Source: Holophagae bacterium (GTDB taxonomy: Bacteria; Acidobacteriota; Holophagae; Acanthopleuribacterales; Acanthopleuribacteraceae). From it: a DNA stretch of 64,000 bases. Position 1 is the first letter of the stretch; each line of letters starts with the position of its first letter. Made by a program: the position numbers and the translations under genes. Below the pieces are notes generated by a model. It was not told the DNA's origin. It saw only the letters and a program-made list of their open reading frames with translations, and ran no database searches. Location of the stretch: assembly GCA_030429565.1 (NCBI GenBank), contig JAUIFE010000009.1, positions 186,001 through 250,000 on the forward strand. The letters run 5' to 3'. Below, piece by piece: positions 9,463 through 18,322 of the stretch.

Positions 9463-9484
9463 CGACCTTCAACGCCGAAGGTCG
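9463..9484. repeat. Inverted repeat, 8-bp arms
   Basis: CGACCTTC and GAAGGTCG pair perfectly around AACGCC. Just before it, GAAGGGATCCTTC is a second small palindrome. No T-run follows, so it is not a classical terminator. Confidence 0.55.
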
Positions 9485-9522
9485 TGACGGCTGCCGAGGA
9501 TTATTGGCGCCGTAAAAGCCCA

Positions 9523-9554
9523 GTGTCCGGGCGGTGCATGCACCGACCGGACAC
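9523..9554. repeat. 32-bp near-perfect palindrome
   Basis: GTGTCCGG (9523-9530) pairs with CCGGACAC (9547-9554). The centre GGTGCATGCACC is itself a perfect palindrome. Only one base pair of the 16 (G9531 against A9546) is mismatched. It could extrude a cruciform or bind a symmetric protein. Confidence 0.75.
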
Positions 9555-9602
9555 CTAGAGAGCTTGTGTACGGATATACCGAATCAATAATTAATAAAAT
9601 AC

Positions 9603-9626
9603 AAAAACAAGGTAGAGCTTGTTTTT
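9603..9626. terminator. Terminator-like hairpin in gene-free region
   Basis: AAAAACAAG and CTTGTTTTT pair perfectly (9 bp) around a 6-base loop, giving a hairpin flanked by A-run and T-run, which could act on either strand. No gene lies immediately before it on either side, so it may end an unseen small transcript. Confidence 0.45.
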
Positions 9627-10182
9627 GCCAGTGGGGAGGATTGCCGCCTGGACACGCAAAACGCAAGCCCCTCCTCGGAAGGGTTGTCGAACGCCGGTGC
9701 ATCGGGGCTGAGTAGATAGAAAATCAGCAACAATAATGCACCGAACCGAGCATCAGCGTCAGTTCCAAAGGAAAAGACGCAACACCACGTTTGCTTGCCG
9801 AAGGCGGCAGAAACCCGCTGGTACGGGGTGTGTCGTTAAAGGCCCGGAATTCAGGCTGGATGCGATAGAACGACAGCGCGTGCATCACAGCGAGGACTTT
9901 AATATATCAATCGGGTCGGGTAAAGGATAATTTTCCGTCTACACTTAAGTTCGGATCGTCACTTTGTTGTAAAGGTTTGGCTAATTTGGGTTTTATTGTT
10001 TTGTAAAAGCCTTTGCGGTGCGAGCCCATGAAACCTGTGATTCGTGCCGATGCTTTTGGACAAAGATCCGGTGCGACATCGCTTGGGCAATGCGGATGGT
10101 ACCCAAGGTGTCACCTATTTTCTCAAACTGATACCGCGCGGCGTATGGGCTGTGTCGCTGCTAAGTTCCGCGATTTTCAGGT

Positions 10183-13100
10183 TTAGGGATCCTGGTCGGC
10201 TTGATTTGGCAACCAGTTTTGCGGTGACAAGCTGCCGTCGACGCCGGTTAACGCCAAGATAGCCGCGATTAGGGGGCTGTCACTGCTGAGCGTAAAATGG
10301 GTGACCTCGGTGCTCAGGCGTGTGCTTAGGGGCAGCATTTGTTTGGCGTGCGGGGCGAGCGCCTCACTGAGGACTTCTTCGGAAACCAGGGCGCCTGATT
10401 CGTTGTAGGCTTTTAAAACCACGCGTGTCGGCAGGTCCGTCGGATTGACCAGCGTCACGGCTTCGAAACGGCTGTGGTCGGGCGCGTAGTGGAAGCGTTT
10501 GGCGGTGTGGCCGGTTGCCGCCAAGGGCGTGCTCTCTATTTTGGAAAAATGGGGCCGGTAGGCCGCGCCGATTTTCACCGTCGCGTCGTGCTGTAGGGCC
10601 AGATGGCTGACGGCGTCCTGTTCGAAAAGGGTGCTTGCCAGGGTGCGGTAATCGGCGCCGTTGCTTAGGATTAGCGTCCGCGTCGGCAGTGCTTCGCCAT
10701 TGTCGGTGTAGGGGAGCAGGGTGACGCGTTGGTCGGTTGTGCCGAGATTTTCCAAGTGGAGCACGGTTTTATAGCCGCCTTGCCGTGCGCTGACATGGGG
10801 TATCCAAGTGGTGGCTTGGGGTCGCGGTGCTTCACCCGGGCTGCAACGCAGCAGCCGCACCGTGTCGAGGTACCAGCCCAGCGCACCGCCGCACGCGTCC
10901 GTGCCCAGATCAAAACGCAAGCGGACTTGGTCGCCGCTTTGAAGCAAACCGGTGAGCGAAAGCTGCGTTTGCGCCCAAATACTTTCATTGTTGGTGCCGT
11001 CGGTGGTGCCGTACCAGGCGATTTGGCCTGCCATGGGGTTGATGTTGCCGTAGCGTTCTTCAATAATCAGGCCGTTGTAACCGTTGTGGATGCCGCGCTC
11101 GTAGGCGATCTCTTGCCAAGCGCCGTTATTGCGCTGGAATTTGATGTTGGCACCGTCCCAGTTCCATTCGAGCGCCAAGTAGTGGTCCAAGAACAGCACC
11201 AGTTCATCGCCTTCGGCTAAGGTCGGTACGGTAAAGCTCGGCGAAATCAAACTGGTGACGCCCGCTTGATCGAGCACACGGCAGTCGGTGGTGATGCCGT
11301 TGGGGACAAACATGGCTTTGCCGCGACGACCGTCCGGCAGTTGGTCGACCTGGCGCCAGGAGGCTTCTTCACCGGCCGCGCCCAAGGATGCCGTTTGCGT
11401 TTCCCACGCATCCGTGTCGGTCTCGAAATCTTCCGTGAACAGCGTTTCCATTGTCGCCAATGGACAGAGCCCGGTGAGGTCCGGTTCCATAATCGTCAGG
11501 AAATCACATTGGTGGGCGACATCGCGCATTTCCACCGCCGTCATCGCACGGTCGACTTGCGCCACGTCATCCGCGTCGATGCGGGTGTCGTTGGTGGTTT
11601 GGTAATTCGTGGCGCTTACCGTGAGTGGCGTCAGTGCGTGGCCAATTAAATCGTGCGCCGATTGCATCAGTGCGTCGGCGTGATCGGCGAAATCCGTATC
11701 CGGAACCTGGTAATAACGCATGGCGCGCCAGTAAATGTGCAGGGCTTTTTGCAAACCGATCCCGCGCACCGTCACCCCGTTGTAGGTGCCGCCGTCGACG
11801 AGTAGTGCAAAAGCGTGGTTGGGAATACTACTATTGAAATGAACGCCGCCGGCATCGCCGCGATTGCAAAAGTATTCTTTGTCGGAGACTTTCCCGGGGT
11901 GACCCATGGCCGTCGGTGTCCACATGTCGCGACCGAAACCGTGCTGCAGTTCCTCACCCTGCAACCAACGGTAGGTGTTGTCGCGATCACCGTTGTGAAT
12001 GCGCATGGCGACATTCACGCGACCGCGATCCAGCGCTTCCCGCAACGCCAAGCCCTGTGACCATCCGACCATAATAACGGGGATGTCGATGTCGAAGTCG
12101 TAACGGGTACCGAAGGTTTCGGTGAGGTCGCCGGCGTTGTTGTAAAAAACAACCGCCAGTGCGCCGGCCTTTTGCGCGTTGTAGGCTTGCAAACCCATGT
12201 CACAGGTGCTGCGGCGCATTAAGGCGATTTTGCCGCGCACCTCGTTCGGATTCTCGATGGTCAAACAGCCCGCCTCAGGCACGAAACTGCGGTCACGCAC
12301 TATCGCCAAATCACCGTCAAAAGCATGCTGTGCCAGTGTTTTACCGAACTTGCCCGCCGACGCCGGGTAACTGCCCAAAAGCTCGCGCGGATGGGTGATG
12401 TCGAGGAGCGCGGGTGCTTGGCGGAAGATGGAAATACCGTTGTCACTGCGCGGACCCGAGGGTTCGTCCAAGCCGATTTGGTTGAGTTGGTCGACCGCTT
12501 CTCCAAAAATATCGGAATAGGCTTCATTGAGGGCGCCCGATTGCCAACGGTAAATGAGGTTGTGCAAGTTCATTGAATAAGCGTGGGTCCATTCGTGGGC
12601 AATGACGTCGTCGATGGCAAAACCAGGGCAGAAAGTGGAACGGCTGCCATCCCAAAAAGCGTTGGGGCAGCCGGTGAAGGGCGCGTTGAACTGGTTGATC
12701 ATGTGGCCGCCGTTGCCGTCGTAACTCAAATATTGACCCTGACTGAGCGCCGCAAACAGGTGATAGGTGTGGCCCGAGGCGGCGATCAGGTTGTTGACCG
12801 TTTCGGGATAGTGGCCGCGATAGGGTAAGGCGTCGCCTTCCGACCAGGCCAAAAAGCGGTCGCCGATGGGACCGTTGTAAACGCTGCGGTTGAGGAACGG
12901 CAGTCGCGTCGGTAAGCGGTCGACGAGTTTGCCACTGTGGGCGTCGATGAACAAGTCTTCTTGGGCGGCAGCCACGTGACCGGCCGCAACCCGCCACACT
13001 AAGAAGGTGTCGTCGGCGATGCCGCGCTCGAGGTTACGGCGGTAGAACATCAGCTCCGGCTCGTCGATGACGATGGCGGCAACATCGTTGGTTTGGTGCT

Positions 13101-13611
13101 CGCGTTCGAAGGCTTGTAGGGCGCGGTAGGCGGCGTCGTTGGGCATGATGCGCGGGTCGAGTGACAAATCGGGGGTCGGGATCAAGGTGCCGTTGACCGC
13201 CGCCGCTTTGCCCGCCGGGTTGAAGTGCATGTTGAGGCGTGCACCGAAAACGGGAATCCCGTGGTGGTGCTGGCGAAATTGGAGATGGGTGAAGCCGTAA
13301 GGGTCGCGTTGTGCAGGTTGCGCTTCGAGTTGCGCATTTGCATCACTTAAACCGTACAAGGTGCCGTAGGTCTGCAAAAAGCGTTGCGCCCAGATCTCGG
13401 GCGCCGGCGTTTTGGCGCCCACCGCCGTGATGGGATCCTTGGCAAAGGTCATGAATCGGGGCGTGCCCGTGGCTTTGTGGCGGGTCATTTGGTTGAGGTG
13501 CAGCGCCGGTTTTTTGCGCGCTGATGCGACGGCCGATGTCGGTTCTTTCGCTGTCAGCCCCGCTGCCCAAACGCCGCCAACGACCCACAAGACACCCAGC
13601 CAGACCTTCAT
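10183..13611 (-). CDS. Secreted M4-family (thermolysin-type) metallopeptidase with PA domain
   Basis: An 1142-residue exported protease. The signal peptide is ~1-21, followed by an FTP/PepSY-type propeptide (to about 230) and then an M4 catalytic core. HEWTH at about 338-342 gives the two zinc histidines and the catalytic Glu, and GALNEAYSDIFGE supplies the third zinc ligand. A protease-associated (PA) domain (about 430-560) is inserted between this and the C-terminal catalytic part, which has GVHFNSSIPNHAF, the usual M4 proton-donor region. The C-terminal ~450 residues form beta-rich domains (jelly-roll and Ig-like), likely for substrate or surface binding. It probably digests extracellular protein. 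GAGGGT precedes the ATG. Stands alone. Confidence 0.88.
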   Translation of the reverse strand: MKVWLGVLWVVGGVWAAGLTAKEPTSAVASARKKPALHLNQMTRHKATGTPRFMTFAKDPITAVGAKTPAPEIWAQRFLQTYGTLYGLSDANAQLEAQPAQRDPYGFTHLQFRQHHHGIPVFGARLNMHFNPAGKAAAVNGTLIPTPDLSLDPRIMPNDAAYRALQAFEREHQTNDVAAIVIDEPELMFYRRNLERGIADDTFLVWRVAAGHVAAAQEDLFIDAHSGKLVDRLPTRLPFLNRSVYNGPIGDRFLAWSEGDALPYRGHYPETVNNLIAASGHTYHLFAALSQGQYLSYDGNGGHMINQFNAPFTGCPNAFWDGSRSTFCPGFAIDDVIAHEWTHAYSMNLHNLIYRWQSGALNEAYSDIFGEAVDQLNQIGLDEPSGPRSDNGISIFRQAPALLDITHPRELLGSYPASAGKFGKTLAQHAFDGDLAIVRDRSFVPEAGCLTIENPNEVRGKIALMRRSTCDMGLQAYNAQKAGALAVVFYNNAGDLTETFGTRYDFDIDIPVIMVGWSQGLALREALDRGRVNVAMRIHNGDRDNTYRWLQGEELQHGFGRDMWTPTAMGHPGKVSDKEYFCNRGDAGGVHFNSSIPNHAFALLVDGGTYNGVTVRGIGLQKALHIYWRAMRYYQVPDTDFADHADALMQSAHDLIGHALTPLTVSATNYQTTNDTRIDADDVAQVDRAMTAVEMRDVAHQCDFLTIMEPDLTGLCPLATMETLFTEDFETDTDAWETQTASLGAAGEEASWRQVDQLPDGRRGKAMFVPNGITTDCRVLDQAGVTSLISPSFTVPTLAEGDELVLFLDHYLALEWNWDGANIKFQRNNGAWQEIAYERGIHNGYNGLIIEERYGNINPMAGQIAWYGTTDGTNNESIWAQTQLSLTGLLQSGDQVRLRFDLGTDACGGALGWYLDTVRLLRCSPGEAPRPQATTWIPHVSARQGGYKTVLHLENLGTTDQRVTLLPYTDNGEALPTRTLILSNGADYRTLASTLFEQDAVSHLALQHDATVKIGAAYRPHFSKIESTPLAATGHTAKRFHYAPDHSRFEAVTLVNPTDLPTRVVLKAYNESGALVSEEVLSEALAPHAKQMLPLSTRLSTEVTHFTLSSDSPLIAAILALTGVDGSLSPQNWLPNQADQDP

Positions 13612-14209
13612 TGAAGCACCCTCTTTTTTGGTTCGGCAACATTGGCAACCTGCCGTAACGGCGCCTTGCGGCGACAGCGCGGGAGACGATGCCTTAGCGA
13701 AATCGCAGGGTTTGCCGAGGGCCGTGCCGAATCACGCCGTCGTCTGCAATTCGCGTTTTTTGGAGAGCCGCGAACATTTCCCTCACCGAAATGCTCGAGC
13801 ACGATTGAATCTGTGTGAAAACAATGGTTCCCTGCGGATAAAAACGATTGGCGTCGGCAAATCACTCAGGCGACCTTTTGCGACACCGGCGACATTGTCC
13901 ATTTGACCGGCTCAATTGATGCAGGTCTGTTGATGGGTGGTGGTTTCTATAAACCTAGTCACTCGCGAAGCAATGTGCCGGCTTTTTTGGGAAGTTTCAG
14001 AATTGGCCCGCTTTCTCCGTTGTCCACGCCTTAAATTCGCGCGACAGCTTCGTGTTTGTCCTCAGGTGGTTGCCGGCTTTGTTCGTCGATTTGAACCTCC
14101 GTGCGACGAAAGCTGGTGACAAGGGTGGGCCAGGGGTTAAACTGTAGGCAACTGTCACAAAATAAGGTGTGCCCGTCAGGGACGCGGCCCGATTTCGGAG
14201 GACCATGCG
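13612..14209. other. Gene-free stretch between divergent genes
   Basis: Promoter side of both the M4 peptidase (minus) and the DUF4178 cluster (plus). Frames at 13412-13906 and 13937-14119 have no ribosome-binding site and unnatural composition. Only the GGAGG at 14197-14201 could be assigned (to the gene at 14210). Confidence 0.45.
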
Positions 14210-14758
14210 ATGGGATTTTTTGATCGTTTCAAAAAGAAAAAAGAACCGGAACAACTCGACCCGCTTCACGACTTGCGTCTCGACAAAATGAAAGTCGGTT
14301 ACTTGGTCGATTACGCAAGCAAGACCTGGGAAGTCGTGGGTTTTAACATCTATGAGTTTGGACCGCGCGATACGGCCGACGAGTGGTCGCTGCGCGCCGA
14401 CGGCGCGCTCTGTTTCCTCGAGCGCTATAAAGACGACGAGGTGGAGTGGAGTTTCTGTAAAAAGATTCGCATGTCCGCCATCGACGAAAATGTCGCCAAA
14501 CACATCCAGCAATTTGACGAGCCGCCGCGCAAAATTACCTACCAGGGCAAGCAATTCACCTTTGACGAGGAAGACGGGGGTCGCTACCTGGAAGGCGGTC
14601 GTCCGCCCGGCCAAGAGTTTTTGGCCTGGACTTTTGTCGATGACGAAGAAGAACAATTTGTGACGATTGAGCAATGGGGTGAAAACGACTTTGAAGCCGC
14701 ATCCGGGTTCTATGTCGAGGAATATGAGTTCACCAACATTCTCCCCGGTGTGCGTTAA
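14210..14758 (+). CDS. DUF4178 domain protein
   Basis: A 182-residue soluble, acidic protein. After a lysine-rich start (FKKKKEPEQ), the body matches the DUF4178 pattern: LDKMKVGYLVDY, a WEVVGFNIYEF strand, DEWSLRADGALCFLER, and a late EEEQFVTIEQWGENDFEA. GGAGG lies 8 bases before the ATG. It starts a four-gene plus-strand run with a lipoprotein, a DUF350 membrane protein and a membrane-anchored aminopropyltransferase. This combination recurs in other bacteria and has been linked by comparative genomics to membrane stress or polyamine-based modification. No biochemical role is established. Confidence 0.75.
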   Translation: MGFFDRFKKKKEPEQLDPLHDLRLDKMKVGYLVDYASKTWEVVGFNIYEFGPRDTADEWSLRADGALCFLERYKDDEVEWSFCKKIRMSAIDENVAKHIQQFDEPPRKITYQGKQFTFDEEDGGRYLEGGRPPGQEFLAWTFVDDEEEQFVTIEQWGENDFEAASGFYVEEYEFTNILPGVR

Positions 14759-14847
14759 ACCGCGCCCGCCGGCGTGGGTGTATTTGGCCGGCGCTTTTGC
14801 GCCTCGGCCTGCGCCTTAACGACTTAAAACCCATAAAGGAGAATCTT

Positions 14848-15666
14848 TTGCATGCCATAACGCCCTGCCGTCGATTCATTGTCGCGGCGTTTTGTGTGTT
14901 GCTGTTGCAGGCCTGCGGCAGCAAAGAGCCCAACGGTTTTCAAGAAACCATCGACCGTTTCGAAAAAATGCCCGAGTACTCAATTATCCTCGAGGATATG
15001 GTGGTCGATGGCAACTTCAGCAAAACCTATTTTCACCGTTACCGCGTGTTTTACGCGCTCAAGGTGCCCGGTCAAAACGAGGACATGCAGTTCCTCGACA
15101 TTACCACCGACCCCCTAGAGGTGCCCAAAAGCATTTACGACCGTTACAAAGATGATTTGGGTATGGTGATTGCCTCGAAAACCTCCGCGGGTGAAAAAAC
15201 AACGGTATCGCAACCGCCTGGTTATCAATATGTTGGCAACCCGCGCTACGGGCAATGGCAGACCAACAGCCAGGGCGAGTCTTTTTGGTCGTTTTACGGC
15301 AAATACGCTTTGTTGCGCGACGCCTTCGACGTGTTCGACCGGCCGTTCAAACGCAAGTATTACGACAACTACTACAATAATTACTACCGTAACAAGAAGT
15401 CTTACTACGGCCGAGGTCCGGTGAGAACCTACGGCACCTCTGGTTCTTACACCCAAAAGAAAAAGCCCTCTTTTTACCAGCGCGCCCAGCAACGCAAGGC
15501 GCAAAAACAGCGCAGCTTCTCGCAAAAAGTGGCCGATCGCACCTACGGTCGCAGCGTGACGCGCTCCACCCGCACCACCACGACTCGCTCCAGCTCGTCT
15601 TCACGCACCAGCCGCAGCCGCATGAGCAGTTCCCGCAGTCGCGGCTTCTCCAGCGGCGGCAAGTAA
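14848..15666 (+). CDS. Predicted lipoprotein with Tyr/Arg/Ser-rich tail
   Basis: A 272-residue protein. The TTG at 14848 is chosen because AAGGAG stands exactly 6 bases upstream and no ATG is available in frame. It then begins with a short basic segment and a hydrophobic stretch ending LLLQAC, a lipobox, so Cys is probably lipidated. The middle part (FQETIDRFEKMPEYSIILED) is globular. The end is low complexity: a run of YYDNYYNNYYRN, then long RSTRTTTTRSSSSSRTSR-type text rich in Arg and Ser. The tail could bind nucleic acid, polyanions or the peptidoglycan surface. DUF4247-like proteins occupy this place in similar clusters, but I could not confirm membership. Confidence 0.65.
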   Translation: MHAITPCRRFIVAAFCVLLLQACGSKEPNGFQETIDRFEKMPEYSIILEDMVVDGNFSKTYFHRYRVFYALKVPGQNEDMQFLDITTDPLEVPKSIYDRYKDDLGMVIASKTSAGEKTTVSQPPGYQYVGNPRYGQWQTNSQGESFWSFYGKYALLRDAFDVFDRPFKRKYYDNYYNNYYRNKKSYYGRGPVRTYGTSGSYTQKKKPSFYQRAQQRKAQKQRSFSQKVADRTYGRSVTRSTRTTTTRSSSSSRTSRSRMSSSRSRGFSSGGK

Positions 15667-15687
15667 ACCCATTGGGAGGATTTCTTC

Positions 15688-16533
15688 ATGACCCTTGATC
15701 AATTTTTGACCTCGCTGGTTTACCTCGCGGCGGTGCTGGTTTTGTTTGTGATCGGCAAATTCGTGTTCGATCTGTTGCACCCGCGTTTCAAACTCAAAGC
15801 CGAGTTGGTCGACAAAGACAACCTGGCCATGGCGATCACCATTGCCGGTTACATGTTGGGTTTGGTGTTTGCCATCGGCGGCATCATGAGTGGACCCAGT
15901 AATGGGCTCGGCAACGACCTGTTCGACATCTTTTTCTTTGGCTTGTTTGCCGTGGTGTTGCTCAATATCGCCGGTGTTCTCAACGACAAAGTGATGCTTT
16001 ACAAGTTCGACAACGTCAAAGAGATTGTCGACGACCGCAACGCCGGGACCGGGGCGATTGTCGGCGGGAACTACATGGCCGTCGGCTTGATTTTCGCCGG
16101 CGCCTTTTCCGGTCAAGACGGCGACTTGGTGTCCGGCTGTGCCTTTTGGCTGTTGGGCCAAGTCGTGCTGATCCTGATTTCCAAGGTCTACAACCTTTCG
16201 GTCAAGTTCGACCTGCACGACGAAGTGGAACGCGATAACGTCGCTGTCGGTGTGGCTTTTGCCGGCATTTTGATTGCCACCGGCAACATCTTGCGTATTG
16301 GCACCAGTGGTGATTTTGAATCGTGGCAAGACAACTTATTGGGGTTTGCCGCTTATTCCGCCATGGGTTTGGTGATCCTGCCGATGTTGCGCATCGCCAC
16401 TGATCGTTTGTTGTTGCCAGGTGCGCGTTTAACCGATGAGCTCGTCAACCAGGATCATCCCAACGTCGGGGCCGGCCTGATTGAAGCGACGTCTTATATT
16501 TCGGCCTCGCTGCTGATCGCCTGGATTCTTTAA
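15688..16533 (+). CDS. DUF350 (YjfL-type) integral membrane protein
   Basis: A 281-residue membrane protein with about eight hydrophobic segments, arranged as two DUF350 repeats of four. The repeats share the motifs DNLAMAITIAGYMLGLV (about 49-65) and DNVAVGVAFAGILIATG (about 184-200). GGGAGG precedes the ATG by 8 bases. DUF350 proteins are predicted channel-like membrane proteins. Their neighbours here (DUF4178, lipoprotein, aminopropyltransferase) match a recurring set in other genomes. Substrate unknown. Confidence 0.82.
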   Translation: MTLDQFLTSLVYLAAVLVLFVIGKFVFDLLHPRFKLKAELVDKDNLAMAITIAGYMLGLVFAIGGIMSGPSNGLGNDLFDIFFFGLFAVVLLNIAGVLNDKVMLYKFDNVKEIVDDRNAGTGAIVGGNYMAVGLIFAGAFSGQDGDLVSGCAFWLLGQVVLILISKVYNLSVKFDLHDEVERDNVAVGVAFAGILIATGNILRIGTSGDFESWQDNLLGFAAYSAMGLVILPMLRIATDRLLLPGARLTDELVNQDHPNVGAGLIEATSYISASLLIAWIL

Positions 16534-16665
16534 CTTGCGGCGGCGGCCAAGCGGCCGCGCCGCGTATTTTGCCGGCGTCATCGTCCCGACGGATTGGGGC
16601 GGTGTCGCCTCGGCGTGGCCGTATTGCAAGGCCCCGTTTTTCCGATGTTAAAGGGTAACCTGTTT

Positions 16666-18267
16666 ATGAAATCGACCTCTGTTTCCGAGCAAAATCTCGC
16701 CGACGCAACCATCGGTGAGATGCGTTTACCGCGTTCCGGCGGTACCGTGTTGAAGCTGTGCATTTTCGCCACCGGTTTTTCGGGTATCGTGGCCGAATAC
16801 GCCATGTCGACCTTGGCCAGTTACCTGCTGGGCAATGCCGTGCTGCAATGGACACTGACTATTTCGTTGATGCTGTTTGCCATGGGCGTTGGTAGTCGGT
16901 TTAGCAAATACGCCGAGCAGCGTGTGCTGGAGTCGTTCATTTTGGCGGAAATGGGTTTGTCGGTGTTATGTGCCGTGAGCGCGCCGTTGATTTACTTTTT
17001 GGCCGGCTTTGTCGAAAACTTGGCGATCTTTATTTATGGTTTGTCGATGGCGATTGGCTTTTTGATCGGGCTCGAAGTGCCGTTGGCGACCCGTATCAAT
17101 CAGGAATATGAAGAGTTACGTGTCAATATCAGCACGGTGATGGAGAAAGATTACTACGGCGCCTTGTTGGGCGGGTTGTTGTTCGCCTTCGTCGCCTTGC
17201 CGTACCTGGGTTTGACCTACACGCCGATAGTGTTGGGCTTGGTGAATTTGGCGGCGGCGTTAGCACTGACACGGGTTTTTGCCGGCCGGCTCAAGAGCGC
17301 GCACTACTATAATTTTGGCTTTGTGCTGCTGTTTCTCGGCTTTTTTGTGCTGAGTGCGGTCGCTGAACCGATTGTGATGTACGGCGAGCAAAAGAAGTAC
17401 CGCGACAAAGTGGTGTACCAGGAACAGACGCCCTACCAACGCATTGTGTTGACGCGCTGGAAGGACGATTATTGGCTGTACCTCAACGGCCATCAACAGT
17501 TCAGCAGTTATGACGAAGCGCTGTATCACGAGCCGCTCGTCCATCCGGCCATGGCGCTGAGTGGTGCGCGCCGCAACGTCCTGATCTTGGGCGGTGGCGA
17601 TGGTTTGGCGGCGCGCGAGTTGCTGAAATACGACGATGTGGCGCGCATTGTGTTGGTTGATCTGGATCCAGCCGTGACGCGATTGGCCAACGAACATCCC
17701 TTTTTGGTCGCTTTAAACGAGGGCGCGTTGGAAGATCCGCGCGTGCAGGTTGTGCACCAGGACGCCTACACTTATCTCAAACAGACGAAAACCCTGTACG
17801 ACGTGGTGTTGATCGATTTGCCCGATCCCAAAACCATTGATTTAGCGCGTTTGTACAGTGCCGAGTTCTACCGTTTGGCACAGCGTCAAGTGACGACCGG
17901 CGGCGTGCTGGTCACCCAAGCCGGCAGCCCGTTTTTCTCGCGTGAGGCGTTTCTGTGCATTTGGAACTCGATGGAAGCAGGCGGGTTTGCCGTTACCGGC
18001 TACCACAATCACATTCCCACCATGGGCGAGTGGGGCTGGGTATTGGGTTGGAACCTACCGCCCGGCGCCGATCAGAATGTACGCGAGCGCCTATTGGCAC
18101 TGCCGGAACCGGCTGTGCCAACGCGATTCCTCAACCGCGACGCGATTCAAAGCATGTTCCGCTTCGGCAAAGGCGTGGTCGACGACCGTGCCAAAGTTCC
18201 GGTCAACCGCGAAACCGATTTGGTGTTGCAGCGCCTGTACAAAAACGGTCGCTGGGACTTTTATTAA
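16666..18267 (+). CDS. speE: Membrane-anchored polyamine aminopropyltransferase (spermidine synthase-like)
   Basis: A 533-residue fusion. Residues ~20-230 hold about seven membrane helices. The C-terminal ~300 residues are a spermidine-synthase-type methyltransferase-fold domain, with YQRIVLTRW, GHQQFSSYDEALYHE, the nucleotide-binding GGGDG, VLVDLDP (acidic end of strand 2) and DLPDPKTIDLARLYS. The family transfers aminopropyl groups from decarboxylated S-adenosylmethionine to a polyamine, here at the membrane. The ATG at 16666 follows AAAGGG by 11 bases. Upstream in-frame ATGs (16594, 16645) lack a ribosome-binding site. Last gene of the DUF4178 cluster. The actual acceptor substrate is unknown. 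Confidence 0.82.
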   Translation: MKSTSVSEQNLADATIGEMRLPRSGGTVLKLCIFATGFSGIVAEYAMSTLASYLLGNAVLQWTLTISLMLFAMGVGSRFSKYAEQRVLESFILAEMGLSVLCAVSAPLIYFLAGFVENLAIFIYGLSMAIGFLIGLEVPLATRINQEYEELRVNISTVMEKDYYGALLGGLLFAFVALPYLGLTYTPIVLGLVNLAAALALTRVFAGRLKSAHYYNFGFVLLFLGFFVLSAVAEPIVMYGEQKKYRDKVVYQEQTPYQRIVLTRWKDDYWLYLNGHQQFSSYDEALYHEPLVHPAMALSGARRNVLILGGGDGLAARELLKYDDVARIVLVDLDPAVTRLANEHPFLVALNEGALEDPRVQVVHQDAYTYLKQTKTLYDVVLIDLPDPKTIDLARLYSAEFYRLAQRQVTTGGVLVTQAGSPFFSREAFLCIWNSMEAGGFAVTGYHNHIPTMGEWGWVLGWNLPPGADQNVRERLLALPEPAVPTRFLNRDAIQSMFRFGKGVVDDRAKVPVNRETDLVLQRLYKNGRWDFY

Positions 18268-18316
18268 GCCACCATGTGGAAGAAAGGCGGGCGACTTGCG
18301 CCCGCTCGATGGTGGC
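18268..18316. terminator. Hairpin between convergent genes
   Basis: GCCACCAT (18268-18275) pairs with ATGGTGGC (18309-18316), enclosing an inner GC-rich hairpin. It sits between the stops of the convergent aminopropyltransferase and RidA genes. The T-run is poor, so it may work with Rho or as an mRNA end stabiliser. Confidence 0.45.
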
Positions 18317-18322
18317 GCCGGT

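Larger units (their letters stand above)
8987..10182. other. 1.2 kb gene-free region rich in palindromes
   Basis: No frame here has a credible start, ribosome-binding site and protein-like translation. The stretch holds at least four strong inverted repeats (9226-9255, 9463-9484, 9523-9554, 9603-9626), listed separately, and several AT-rich patches (9580-9605, 9960-10010). It is also the promoter side of the minus-strand paralogue operon. Confidence 0.5.

Noticed and set aside
9367..9558. 63-residue plus-strand frame
   Set aside because: Runs through two strong palindromes and has no ribosome-binding site or protein-like composition.
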